The notes beneath the pieces are model-generated. The model had not been told where the DNA came from and searched no databases. It saw only the letters and a list, made by a program, of their open reading frames with translations. Of a DNA stretch of 55,235 bases, positions 9,776 to 19,897 are shown in pieces. Both the position numbers and the translations under genes were made by a program. This DNA is from Bacteroidota bacterium (GTDB lineage Bacteria > Bacteroidota > Bacteroidia > Chitinophagales > LD1). The stretch covers positions 1 through 55,235 of the forward strand of contig JADJZU010000025.1 of NCBI GenBank assembly GCA_016715625.1, read 5' to 3'. Numbering within the stretch: the first letter of the stretch is position 1; every line of letters starts with the position of its first letter.

Positions 9776-12211
9776 TTAAAATTTAAAGTTCCAGGTTAAG
9801 CTTGGCAGAATAGGGAAAAGCGAGGCCTGTTTTGCCTGAAACTTTAGTGGGTCCGGATTTCCTTGTTCGTCCACACCTCCAATGCCTCCCTTGGTATCAA
9901 TAAACACAAAAAAGGGATTCATTCTGTTGTAAGCATTGTAAATGGAAAAACTGATGTCAGAGGTAAAATCAATTTTCTTTTTTCTGGGCTTTTTGTATTT
10001 CGGGATGATGGTGTACACAAATCCTAAATCTAGGCGGTGATAGGGCGGCATCCGGAACCAGTTTCGTTCGCCATAGATGAAGTGAATGCTGCCTTCATTT
10101 AAGAAGAATGAAACCGGTAAGGTGGTTCGCTGACCGGTGCTGAAAACCCAGGTGGCGCTTACTTTCCAATGCTTGTTGATTTCAAACATGTTGACGACCG
10201 AAATGTCGTGTCTTCGATCGTACCGTGCCAGGAAGGTTTTCCCATCATTTATCTCTGGAAATTTCCGGAAGGTCCATGCCAGCGTATAACCCACCCATCC
10301 TGTCCAACGACCTTTTGCTTTTTTTACAAAAAACTCTGCTCCATAGCTCCACCCTTGTCCGTAGGTGAACAGGTCTTCCACATCCACTGTAATATCACCT
10401 ACGGCACTTTCACCATATTCAATTTGATTCCAAAGTCGTTTGTAATAAAGCTCCACCGAAGTTTCAATCATATCGTCTTTGAAATTCCTGAAATAGCCAA
10501 CGGATGCTTGCAAACCCAACTGTGGCTTTACTTCAGCCGTACTGGGTACCCATAGGTCGATAGGTAGGGTAGTGGTGCTGCTGCTTACCAGGTGTATGTA
10601 TTGCTGGTTGTAAGTGACGCCCGCCTTTATGCTGGAATTTTTATCTACTTTAAACCGCATCGAAAGGCGGGGTTCAAGCCCCCAGTAAGTGGCAATGTTC
10701 TCACCGGTCTTGTAAGTGAGTGTGTCTGTGGCTCTGCCTCCTTCAAACTTTATCTTGCTGAATGGACCCATGAACGTAAATAACGATCCCCGAAGTCCAA
10801 TATTCATTTTGAGCCAAGGGGTGGCTTCAAAGTCGTCCAGGAAGTAAGCCGAAGTTTCATGCGCAAACTTGTTGGCTTGGTTCGTGGTCGAAAAATTGAC
10901 ATCTCCGGCATTTCCTGTTGCTTGATAAGGCGTAAAAACATGGAAGTTATATTGCCAGCCAAATTGCATCATGTGACCCAGAATAGGGGAGTAGTCAAAG
11001 TCCATTTTGACAGTAGCCTCACGCACTTTACTATTTAAGCTAAACGTTAAGTCCTGAAAGCCGGTGTTGGCTTTAAATCCAAAATCGTTGTAGATGAGCA
11101 TGGTGTTCAGGAAGAGGTTTTCTCCAATGATTCTATTCCATCTGAAAGTGGCCGTAGCATTTCCCCACGGAAAATTCAACTTGAAATTGCCTCCGGGGTC
11201 TTTAAAGTTAAATACATCGCGCCCGAAATAGCCGCTCAGGTAAAGCCTGTTTTTGCGGTTGACTACCCAGTTTACTTTAGCGTTTATGTCATAAAAATAG
11301 TACTCGTTACCGGCAAATTCGCCATCTCCTATTTTGGGCAAAATGGGACGCAGCAGCAAGTCGATGTAGGTTCTGCGAGCCGAAATAATAAGTGATGCTT
11401 TATCTTTTACAATAGGACCTTCAACGGTGAGCCGCGATGAGATGATGCCTATTCCTCCCTGCGCACTCCATTTTTTCATGTTGCCCTCTTTCATTTGCAC
11501 ATCCACTACCGAAGATATTCTTCCACCATAGCTGGCCGGCATCCCGCCCTTTACCACGGTAGTGTTTTTTACCGCATCGGAATTGAAAACAGAAAAAAAG
11601 CCGAATAGGTGGCCAGTGTTATAAACTACAGCATCGTCCAGCAATACCAGATTTTGGTCAGGCCCGCCTCCCCGCACATAAAAGCCGGAATTGCCTTCGC
11701 CCGAAGCTTGAATGCCAGGCAAAAGCTGCAACGTTTTTAATACATCCACCTCACCAAATAAAGCCGGCAGCGATTTAGAAATCTCAACACTAATCACCTG
11801 TTTTCCCATGTCGGTGCTTTCCACATTAGAGCCTTTCTTTTCACCGGTGATGACCACTTCCTGCGTTTGCACTTCGTTAGTTCCCATCTCCACATTAAAA
11901 TTCATATCAGCATTGAGCTCTACTTTTTTTTCTGTGGTAGAAAAGCCTACATACGAAACTTTAAGCGTGTAGCTGCCTTTGGGAAGGGTGATGGAATAAA
12001 AACCATACTCATTGGTATTGGTGCCTTTATTTAATTCCGTTACGTAAACAGATGCGGCCAATAGGCTCTCTCCGTTGCTGCCATCTTTTATGTAGCCACT
12101 AATCGTGAACCTGTCTTTATTGCTGCCTTGCGCCCCCACAAACGTAACGGTCGACATTATGAGTAAAAGGCAGGTAAATACTTTGCAGAACTGACACGAA
12201 AAATGGTGCAT
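9776..12211 (-). CDS. TonB-dependent receptor with carboxypeptidase-like domain
   Basis: This is an 811-residue outer-membrane receptor. After a signal peptide (about 1-27) comes a carboxypeptidase regulatory-like beta-sandwich (about 35-110, with GESLLAASVYV and GFYSITLPKGSYTLKVSYVG), then a plug domain (about 125-230, with LKTLQLLPGIQ, GFYVRGGGPDQNLVLLDD and GGRISSVVDVQMKEG), then a beta-barrel ending in an aromatic residue (WNFKF). It imports an unknown ligand using TonB energy and is paired with the adjacent DUF4249 lipoprotein. The 197-bp upstream region separates it from a divergent surface-protein gene. Confidence 0.92.
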   Translation of the reverse strand: MHHFSCQFCKVFTCLLLIMSTVTFVGAQGSNKDRFTISGYIKDGSNGESLLAASVYVTELNKGTNTNEYGFYSITLPKGSYTLKVSYVGFSTTEKKVELNADMNFNVEMGTNEVQTQEVVITGEKKGSNVESTDMGKQVISVEISKSLPALFGEVDVLKTLQLLPGIQASGEGNSGFYVRGGGPDQNLVLLDDAVVYNTGHLFGFFSVFNSDAVKNTTVVKGGMPASYGGRISSVVDVQMKEGNMKKWSAQGGIGIISSRLTVEGPIVKDKASLIISARRTYIDLLLRPILPKIGDGEFAGNEYYFYDINAKVNWVVNRKNRLYLSGYFGRDVFNFKDPGGNFKLNFPWGNATATFRWNRIIGENLFLNTMLIYNDFGFKANTGFQDLTFSLNSKVREATVKMDFDYSPILGHMMQFGWQYNFHVFTPYQATGNAGDVNFSTTNQANKFAHETSAYFLDDFEATPWLKMNIGLRGSLFTFMGPFSKIKFEGGRATDTLTYKTGENIATYWGLEPRLSMRFKVDKNSSIKAGVTYNQQYIHLVSSSTTTLPIDLWVPSTAEVKPQLGLQASVGYFRNFKDDMIETSVELYYKRLWNQIEYGESAVGDITVDVEDLFTYGQGWSYGAEFFVKKAKGRWTGWVGYTLAWTFRKFPEINDGKTFLARYDRRHDISVVNMFEINKHWKVSATWVFSTGQRTTLPVSFFLNEGSIHFIYGERNWFRMPPYHRLDLGFVYTIIPKYKKPRKKKIDFTSDISFSIYNAYNRMNPFFVFIDTKGGIGGVDEQGNPDPLKFQAKQASLFPILPSLTWNFKF

Positions 12212-12408
12212 AATCGCTATTGAAATATGGTGCGCAAAGGAAACAATTTGTGGAAGTATTAGGTTTAAAATGTAGCCTTATTGGTGGCTTTTCTTACGCA
12301 CTGTATCTTTTTGTAAAACGGCAGCATTATTCGTGGAAACATAAATACATTATTTTGCCTGCTATGGTTAACATTGTTTTCTGAAATTGCACACTTAAAC
12401 TACCCCAA

Positions 12409-14905
12409 TTGAGCATTAGAAATAGCATTGTTTTTATATTTTGTTTGTTGGCGGTCTGCGAATCTTATTCGCAGCAGGATATTGCTGGTTTGGTATGCCG
12501 CTACCCGCTCGACAACCATTTACGGGATAGCAGGCGAGAAGGGAAAGAAGCGATAGCTTCGGGGGAACTTGCCCGTGCCACCGACCGATTTGGTAACACC
12601 TGCGGAGCCGTTCGATTAAATGGTAAAGACCAGCAAATTTCTATTGCCGATTATTGGGTAGGGAGCTCGTTTACTGTTTCTGCTTGGTTTAAACCCGAAA
12701 AGAGAAGCCAGAATGAGTTGGAGCTAATTCTGGTATCGCAGGCATCGGATGGAACTGAACCCACTGCCTCTCTGCTCAACATTAAATATGTGCAGTCTTT
12801 TTATGATGCCACCAGCCGAATTTATTTTTCGGTATCGCAAAACACCGAAGACAAAAATTACCAAAGTCATAGGTTAGAGTTTGACCAATGGTGCCACTTA
12901 GCATTCACTTTCGATGGCGAATGGGCTTATGCCTATCTCAACGGGAAGTTGATTGGGCAGATGCTAATACTAAAATCATTGCGTTCAAATAATCAGCCTT
13001 TGCTTTTGGGTCGTGATGCTATTATGCCTAAGTTTTATCAGGGGGCTATGGATGATGTTCGTTTTTATGACAGAGCTTTATTGCCGGGCGAAATCAATAC
13101 GCTGTATACAGACAATACCGCTAAGCAGGGTGCCGAAGTTTTCAAAATGAAAGTATCTGATGATCTGAAAGTAAGCAGCGATAAAGGTAAGTGTAGCGCT
13201 ACGCTTAAGTTTTTCCCACCGGTTGTTACGCTTAGCTGTGGCGGCTATGAGGTAAAGCAAGTAAGTGGTATACCTTCCGGGTCGCTCTTTAATGTTGGGA
13301 AAACCTATAACCGTTTTCAGGCTACTGCCGATGATGGTAGAATTATTACCGAAACATTTACAGTGGAAGTAGTGGATGCGCAGAATCCGGATTTGCAGTG
13401 CCCCGCGGATGTTTATGTGCAGGCCCCCGCAGCGGCTAAAGTAATGCCGGTGCGATATCCGGGAGTAGTAGCCACCGATAACTGCGTTGTGAAATCGGTG
13501 GAGAAGGTAAAGGGTTTGGCAAGTGGAGCTTATTTTCCTATTGGAACCACCGAGATAAGATATCAGGTTTCGGACTCTGCAGGCAACAGGAGCGATTGTG
13601 GTTTTAAGGTAGTAGTAACACAAGAGGCTCCGCCCGCACCTGCACCAGTAGAACAAACGGAAACAAAACCCGTAACCGTTCAAGCACCGGCTCCTGCAAC
13701 TCAAGTCACAGAAAAACCTGCTCCAAAACCACTCCCAACTCCTGTTGTTGTAAAGAACGATCCTGCGCCCACGGCAAAATCAGATAAAAAGGACACAGTG
13801 GTTCAGCGCACCAGCAGTAATGCACCGGATGTTTTGAATAAAAATGTTACGCCTGCTACTACCGTCATTAAATCCACTGAGCCGTCAGTTTCTGCTGTCA
13901 AAACGCAACCCGGAGTGGTCGTAAGCGAGGTGAAGCCTAAACCTAATCAGGTAGAAGTTTTTGGTGACGGAGTCCCCACTAAATCTAAGATTGTGTTCCC
14001 ATCGGATATGACAAAACCAAGTGAACCGGAAAATGCGGAGCTACTGTTACTACAAAGCTCCAAAATCGGAGAATGGTAGGGAAATTACAGTGCAACAATC
14101 TAAGGGAAAAACCAGTGGTTCATTCTTCCCGGTTGGGGTTACCGAAAATGCATTTTACGCGATTCAACAGAGTGGTTCCACTGAATATTTCTTTAATGTG
14201 GTGGTTACGGATAACGAATTGCCTGTAATCAGAAACTGCCCTCGAGATACGGTCGTTAAGTTGCCTTACGGCAGAAGAGGAGTGAACTTCTATTATGACA
14301 AACCTATCATCTCGGATAATTGTAAGGCCGATACGTTAAGCGTGATTACCGGATCCGTAAGCGGTTGTTTTTTGCCATTGGGCGTTCATCCGTTTTTGCT
14401 GGAGGCGCGCGATGCAAGTGGAAATGCCACGCAATGCGGATTTGAAGTAGTGGTGATGGAAGACGCGGTGCCGAGTATAGTTACTGCCCCTCAAAAACTT
14501 TCTAAGCACTTAAATTTGGGAACCGACAGCATTAACTACGAACATAAAGTGGATGTGAATAACTGTTTCCTCACCATTTTGATTTACGATGATGGCGAAG
14601 AAGATAACGATTCGGTTTCTATCATCTTTAATGGGTCTGTAATTGTAAATAGAGATATGATACGGCTTAAAGAAAATGGTGCAATTAAGCGGGAGTTGGT
14701 GTTGGGTAGCAGTATGCAAAATTATCTCATAGCTAAAGCCTGGAATACCGGCCGTTATGGGTCCAATACACTTAGAATTGATGTGTATGAGGGGCTTATT
14801 GAGAACGAAAAGAAAGACCTGAAAAATAAGAAGCCCGTGATTTCAAAAATCCTGCACTCCAGACCGGGTATTGCCGGAGGTGTGCTTTTGAATTGTAAGC
14901 AGTAA
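12409..14905 (+). pseudogene. LamG and HYR-domain secreted protein, frameshifted
   Basis: The reading frame starts at TTG 12409 with a signal peptide (about 1-22), followed by a concanavalin A-like LamG domain (about 25-220), HYR domains, a Pro/Thr/Ala/Lys-rich linker (about 400-530) and, after a frame change near 14035-14055, at least two more HYR repeats. HYR domains are immunoglobulin-like adhesion modules of surface proteins. The break can be explained by two single-base deletions (one G near 14037, one T near 14051) that would restore a standard HYR start reading GATVTYKAP. Such paired deletions look like sequencing error. No type IX sorting tail is obvious at the C-terminus, which ends in GVLLNCKQ. 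The ligand is unknown. Confidence 0.75.
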
Positions 14906-14989
14906 AGAGCGGTTGATAAAAATCATTCTTTGACCTGTCTTAAAATGCTTTAGGTTTACTTCTGTAATTAATGATTTAACCCACAAGTT

Positions 14990-16147
14990 ATGCCACATTA
15001 TTGTAAGCGCGGTGTAGTCCCTCACAAGCGACATACACAATTCAGAAAACCGGACGGCACTCTTTACAGCGAAGAGTTGGTGTCCACAGAGGGGTTTCAT
15101 AGTGTTTATTCACTAATTTACCATTCATACCCACCCACCTTAGTTACAAAGATTGATGCTCCGCTGGATGTAAACCCGAAATTGAGCAGCAAAAACAATA
15201 TGCAAAATCGTTGTTACAAAGGTTTTAATGTGAAACCTGTAGCCGATTTTTTAAAATCGCGGGTTCCGGTGTTGGTGAATAGTGATGTGCATTTAGTGCT
15301 TGCTGCCCCTCAACAATCCACTAAAGATTATTTCTATAAAAACAGCGATGCCGATGAAGTGATTTTTGTTCACGAAGGCACCGGCACTTTGAAATCGGTT
15401 TTTGGCGAGTTGAAGTTTAGTTATGGTGACTATGTGGTAATACCACGCGGCACTATCTATCAAATTGAATTTGACACGGACAAAAACCGCCTGTTGATTG
15501 TGGAGAGTTTTTCGCCCATTCAATACCCTAAGCACTATAAAAATGAATATGGACAATTACTGGAGCACGCTCCGTTTTGCGAACGCGATATAAGGGAACC
15601 TGAGAATTTAACTTGCGTAGACGAGAAGGGGGATTTTTTGGTATACATCAAGAAACAAGGGTTTCTGTATCCCTATCATTACGTTACCCATCCGTTCGAT
15701 GCAGTAGGCTGGGATGGCAATCATTATCCGTATATTTTTTCCATTCATGATTTTGAACCAATTACCGGCCGGGTTCATCAGCCACCACCGGTTCATCAAA
15801 CTTTTGAGGCGCACAACTTTGTTATCTGCTCCTTTGTTCCGCGCAAATACGATTATCATCCGGATGCTATTCCGGCCCCGTATCACCACAGCAACGTAGA
15901 TAGCGATGAAGTGCTCTATTATGTAGATGGTGATTTTATGAGCAGAAAACATGTAGAGCGGGGCATGATTACGCTACATCCAATTGGTATTCCACACGGT
16001 CCGCATCCCGGCACAGTAGAAAAAAGTATCGGAAAAGAAGAAACCAGAGAACTTGCCGTAATGGTGGATACTTTTAAGCCACTTTGGATTACCGAAGATG
16101 CTTTAGGAATTGAGGACCCATCCTATTTTCGCTCTTGGGTGGAGTAA
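14990..16147 (+). CDS. hmgA: Homogentisate 1,2-dioxygenase
   Basis: The enzyme opens the ring of homogentisate to give maleylacetoacetate in tyrosine and phenylalanine breakdown, using non-haem Fe(II). The 385-residue protein matches the shorter bacterial form. Cupin segments are visible, with DEVIFVHEGTG and GDYVVIPRGTIYQ in the N-terminal half and HSNVDSDEVLYYVDGDF plus HPIGIPHGPHPG in the C-terminal half, which carries the iron-binding His/Glu cluster. It is immediately followed (42 bases) by the 4-hydroxyphenylpyruvate dioxygenase gene, giving two consecutive steps of one pathway in one probable operon. Confidence 0.93.
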   Translation: MPHYCKRGVVPHKRHTQFRKPDGTLYSEELVSTEGFHSVYSLIYHSYPPTLVTKIDAPLDVNPKLSSKNNMQNRCYKGFNVKPVADFLKSRVPVLVNSDVHLVLAAPQQSTKDYFYKNSDADEVIFVHEGTGTLKSVFGELKFSYGDYVVIPRGTIYQIEFDTDKNRLLIVESFSPIQYPKHYKNEYGQLLEHAPFCERDIREPENLTCVDEKGDFLVYIKKQGFLYPYHYVTHPFDAVGWDGNHYPYIFSIHDFEPITGRVHQPPPVHQTFEAHNFVICSFVPRKYDYHPDAIPAPYHHSNVDSDEVLYYVDGDFMSRKHVERGMITLHPIGIPHGPHPGTVEKSIGKEETRELAVMVDTFKPLWITEDALGIEDPSYFRSWVE

Positions 16148-16189
16148 GAATGCAAACCAATTATTTTAAAGAAAAACTTAATAAAAACG

Positions 16190-17318
16190 ATGGGAACAGA
16201 TACAATGGAAAAACAAAATGTAGGTGGTGCCGCAGATTTTTTACCACTCAATGGCACTGATCATATTGAGTTTTATGGGGAATGCCAAACAGTCTGCTTA
16301 TTATTATCAATCGGCATGGGGCTATGATTTAATTGCCTATGCCGGCCCCGAAACCGGTGTGCGCGATCGTGCAAGTTATGTTTTACAGCAAGGTAAAATA
16401 CGATTGGTACTTACCACCGCCATGTCGCCTGATAGTGAAATTTCAAAACATGTGTTACAGCATGGTGATGGCGTAAAAGTGCTGGCACTTTGGGTGGACG
16501 ATGCCCGCGCCAGTTTTGAAGCTACTACAAAGCGCGGGGCTAAAGCGGTGATGGAGCCTACCGTGTTAAAGGATGCATTTGGAGAAGTAGTAGTCAGTGC
16601 GATTCAAACCTATGGCGAAACCATTCATAAATTTGTGGAACGGAGAAACTATACCGGAAGTTTTCTGCCCGGTTATGTTCCTAAAAAGTCTTTGTTTACG
16701 GTAAAAGGTGTGGGCTTAAAACATGTAGACCATTGTGTGGGCAATGTGGAATTGGGCCGAATGAACGAATGGGTGAAATTCTACGAAGAAGTAATGGGAT
16801 TCAAATTGTTGCTCACCTTTGATGACAAGGATATTTCTACGGAGTATTCCGCCTTGATGAGTAAGGTGGTTTCAAACGGCAATGGGTATATCAAGTTCCC
16901 TATCAACGAACCGGCTGAGGGCAAAAAGAAAAGCCAGATAGAAGAATACATTGAGTTTTATAAAGGCGCAGGATGCCAGCACATTGCAGTGGCTACCGAT
17001 GATATTATCGCTACTGTGACCGAATTGCGAAATCGCGGTGTAGAGTTTCTTTACGTGCCCGATAACTATTACGATGAGGTGTGGGATAGAGTAGGGAAAA
17101 TTAATGAAGATGTGAATGCTATTCGCAGGCTAAATATTTTAGTGGACAGAGATGATGAGGGATATTTGCTACAACTCTTTACCAAGCCCGTTCAGGACCG
17201 GCCTACTGTTTTTTATGAAATTATCCAGCGTTGTGGTGCTAAAAGTTTCGGTAAAGGGAACTTCAAAGCCTTGTTTGAATCTATAGAACGAGAACAAGAT
17301 TTGAGAGGTAATCTCTAG
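16190..17318 (+). pseudogene. hppD: 4-Hydroxyphenylpyruvate dioxygenase, frameshifted near the N-terminus
   Basis: The enzyme converts 4-hydroxyphenylpyruvate to homogentisate, the substrate of the preceding gene. The ATG at 16190 opens a frame reading MGTDTMEKQNVGG and FLPLNGTDHIEFY. The frame then shifts at 16276-16280 (a GGGG run), after which GNAKQSAYYY continues to the end. The normal family sequence here is FYVGNAKQ, so one or two bases are affected. The C-terminal half holds the Fe(II) ligands expected of the family (VDHCVGNV, QHIAVATDD, GYLLQLFTKPVQDRPT with the conserved Glu in FYEIIQR). An alternative in-frame ATG at 16224 would give a protein with a wrong N-terminus. The gene is probably intact in the organism. 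Confidence 0.88.
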
Positions 17319-17328
17319 GTCTTTACAA

Positions 17329-18495
17329 ATGAAACTTTCGCCTGTCAACGGTAGAAAAGCGATACAAAAAGCAGCACTGATATTAGTTTCAGTGCTGCTT
17401 TCTTTTTTGATTGCAGAGTGTTTGCTCCGCTTGTTTGTCAACGAGTCTGACAAGTATTACGTTTGGCAACCCAACCTACAACATACATTTTATCCCGACA
17501 CCACACTATTCTGTGGAGTGTATGGTTCCAGTCATTTTTCAATTAATGCATCCGGTTTTCGCGGAGCAGATTTTGAAGGAGAAGCCATCCGTTATTTGTG
17601 TATGGGCGGTAGTACTACTGAATGCCTGTATCTGGATGATATGGAAACCTGGCCACATCTGTTGGGAGATTCGTTAAATGAATATCATAGCAATGAATAT
17701 CAGATAGGGAGCATCGGGAAGAGTGGTTGCACCACAGATGAACACTATCTACAACTCAAATATTATGTGCCACAGTTGCCAAAGGTAAGTAGTGTAATCT
17801 TAATGGTAGGGTTAAATGATATGTTGAAACGATTGAGCCGGGATACATTGTATAATGAAAATGTTCAATTCACCCCGCAAATGGAAGATTCTATGGTGCG
17901 TGCAATTTTTCTGACCCACGCAGTATCCAAAATCTGGTGGCGAAATCTTGAATTGTTTCGCTTAGTTCAAAGTCTATTACACCGTGCTCGTCCTGTTACC
18001 TGGGAGCAAGTGCAAGATGACCGTGGAGCAATAATGGCAAACTGGCGCGCCAATCGCAAAAAAGCTTCAAAATATATAGGCAACTTACCGGATATGAATT
18101 CAGCATTAGATGATTGGGAGCAAATGCTGAATTTGATTTATGCAGAGGCGGAGCGCCAAAAGATCAAGCTTTGTTTTGTCACGCAGGCTTCCTTGTATAA
18201 TGCTTCCCTTACCGATTATGAAAATGGTTTATTGTGGATGGGTGGTGTTGGAGATTATCAGCATCAAACCCATCAGCCTTATTATTCCCCAGCTGCGCTG
18301 GACACGGCCCTTCAACTTTACAATAAACGTCTTTTAGCTTTTTGCAATAGTAAATCGAATATTACCTGTATAGATATTGCCTCGCTTTTGCCCAAAGATA
18401 CTTCAGTGTTCTATGATGACTGCCACTTTAACGAAAGCGGTGCACGAAAAGTAGCCGGAGCTATTGCTCGGTCACTTTCGCACACGCTTCAATGA
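17329..18495 (+). CDS. SGNH/GDSL-type hydrolase, membrane-anchored
   Basis: This 388-residue protein has one N-terminal membrane segment (about 13-35) and an SGNH hydrolase domain. Block I is GGSTTE (nucleophile Ser95), block III is VGLND (Asn163) and block V is the DxxH pair Asp363 and His366. Such enzymes are esterases, lipases or carbohydrate deacetylases; the substrate cannot be told from sequence. It starts 10 bases after hppD, so it may be cotranscribed with the tyrosine genes, without an obvious metabolic link. Its last 24 bases overlap the convergent gene at 18472. Confidence 0.85.
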   Translation: MKLSPVNGRKAIQKAALILVSVLLSFLIAECLLRLFVNESDKYYVWQPNLQHTFYPDTTLFCGVYGSSHFSINASGFRGADFEGEAIRYLCMGGSTTECLYLDDMETWPHLLGDSLNEYHSNEYQIGSIGKSGCTTDEHYLQLKYYVPQLPKVSSVILMVGLNDMLKRLSRDTLYNENVQFTPQMEDSMVRAIFLTHAVSKIWWRNLELFRLVQSLLHRARPVTWEQVQDDRGAIMANWRANRKKASKYIGNLPDMNSALDDWEQMLNLIYAEAERQKIKLCFVTQASLYNASLTDYENGLLWMGGVGDYQHQTHQPYYSPAALDTALQLYNKRLLAFCNSKSNITCIDIASLLPKDTSVFYDDCHFNESGARKVAGAIARSLSHTLQ

Positions 18496-19293
18496 AACAC
18501 TTATGTATTGTTTGCTTTCATTAGTAGCTCCGGTCTCTTTTATCTGAAAGCTATACCCACGCTTCGGTTTATTTTTGATTTCTACTTTGTAGAAGTTTAT
18601 AGGGTTGGGTGATTCCGGCTTCGCGTAATAAGTCTCTATCAAAACAGAGTCTCCGGCATACACATTTCTTGAGACCCGTTGTCCATAAGATTGTTGGTTA
18701 AATGCAGTAATCTTAAGTGGGTTGCTGGTATGGTTAATGATATAGAAATCAAAGGGCATTTGAACGGGCGCACATTCAACAATGGCAGGCGTTTTCTCCG
18801 TTGGGCTCACCACCGGTGATTTTAATGACCATTCCACCGGCACTGTAATTTCCGGCATTCCATTTCTTCCCCAACTCCGGTCTTCTTCTCTTTCAAACGC
18901 TCCGTTTTCTGTGTAGAAAGTAGTCACGTCAGTACGTTGAATTCCACCATCGGGCTGCATCGTGTATTGCACACTTTTTACTTGCCCATTGTCATGGTAT
19001 TTCAAAGTTACTCCACTGCTGCCCCATTTCTGACCATACTCTCGGCTATATAACTCTTGCCCAAGGCTGTTGTAGATCTTAACCAAATACCAATGTGGGC
19101 TGGAGGAAATTTTTTTAGTAATGGTAGAAAGCTTTCCATTCGCGTGAAAGCACGATGTGGTGCTCAGTTCACCGTTCAGTATGGTTTTACAATTTAACTG
19201 TGCTTTTAAGCTTAATTGCATGGTTAGAACAGCAATGAGTAGCAGAAACTTTTTAAAGGAACGAACACTTTTGTATGAATAGTGAATTTTCAT
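18472..19293 (-). CDS. Secreted hypothetical protein with MORN-like repeats
   Basis: This 273-residue protein has a signal peptide (about 15-32). The first half contains strand-turn motifs typical of MORN_2/YwqK-like repeats (CFHANGKLSTI, YHDNGQVKSVQY, FYTENGAFE). The second half is a beta-rich domain of about 100 residues without recognised family. It overlaps the SGNH hydrolase gene tail to tail by 24 bases. The function is unknown; a surface or periplasmic location is inferred from the signal peptide. Confidence 0.72.
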   Translation of the reverse strand: MKIHYSYKSVRSFKKFLLLIAVLTMQLSLKAQLNCKTILNGELSTTSCFHANGKLSTITKKISSSPHWYLVKIYNSLGQELYSREYGQKWGSSGVTLKYHDNGQVKSVQYTMQPDGGIQRTDVTTFYTENGAFEREEDRSWGRNGMPEITVPVEWSLKSPVVSPTEKTPAIVECAPVQMPFDFYIINHTSNPLKITAFNQQSYGQRVSRNVYAGDSVLIETYYAKPESPNPINFYKVEIKNKPKRGYSFQIKETGATNESKQYISVSLKRVRK

Positions 19294-19358
19294 GGTGTAC
19301 TTGTTTATGTTGCAGACTAGTTTTTATTTCGATTCCATAATCGCTGTCACTTATACCT

Positions 19359-19832
19359 ATGAATTTTAAGAAAATTATACAACTCATACTTTGTATCAGT
19401 TTACCAATGCTCATTGGTGGTGCCTCCGGTTTTGCAACGGCATCCAGTTTGAGCGATTGGTATCTTACCATCAACAAGCCTTCTTTCAATCCGCCCAACT
19501 GGGTGTTTGGCCCCGTGTGGACGGTATTGTATTTGCTCATGGGTATTTCACTTTTTTTGATTCTGAAATCAGAAAATGCTCCTCGAAAAAGAACAGCAAT
19601 TCTTGTTTTTCTATTTCAGCTAACCTTGAACTTTTGGTGGAGTATAATCTTCTTTAGTCTGGAAAGTCCGGCCTGGGCGCTGCTTGAAATTGTATTGTTG
19701 TGGTGTAGTATCTTGTTAATGATTTTTGTTTTCAGAAAGATAAATCACACTGCTGCGTATTTGCAAATACCGTATCTGGTCTGGGTAAATTTTGCTGCTA
19801 TTTTAAATGCAGCCATCTGGTATCTCAATTAA
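19359..19832 (+). CDS. tspO: TspO/MBR family membrane protein
   Basis: This 157-residue protein has five predicted membrane helices. It contains the family motifs WYLTINKPSFNPPNWVFGPVWTVLY (split here as SFNPPNW and GPVWTVLY), LNFWWSIIFF and a C-terminal NFAAILNAAIWYLN segment. TspO proteins bind porphyrins and other tetrapyrroles and are linked to stress and oxygen responses; the exact role here is unknown. It is divergent from the MORN-like gene and has its own 65-bp upstream region. Confidence 0.9.
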   Translation: MNFKKIIQLILCISLPMLIGGASGFATASSLSDWYLTINKPSFNPPNWVFGPVWTVLYLLMGISLFLILKSENAPRKRTAILVFLFQLTLNFWWSIIFFSLESPAWALLEIVLLWCSILLMIFVFRKINHTAAYLQIPYLVWVNFAAILNAAIWYLN

Positions 19833-19897
19833 GATAGAAGGAAATGAACTTTTACAGGTATTGTCTGTTTTGAACGCAGCCATTAAACCCCTTTGAA

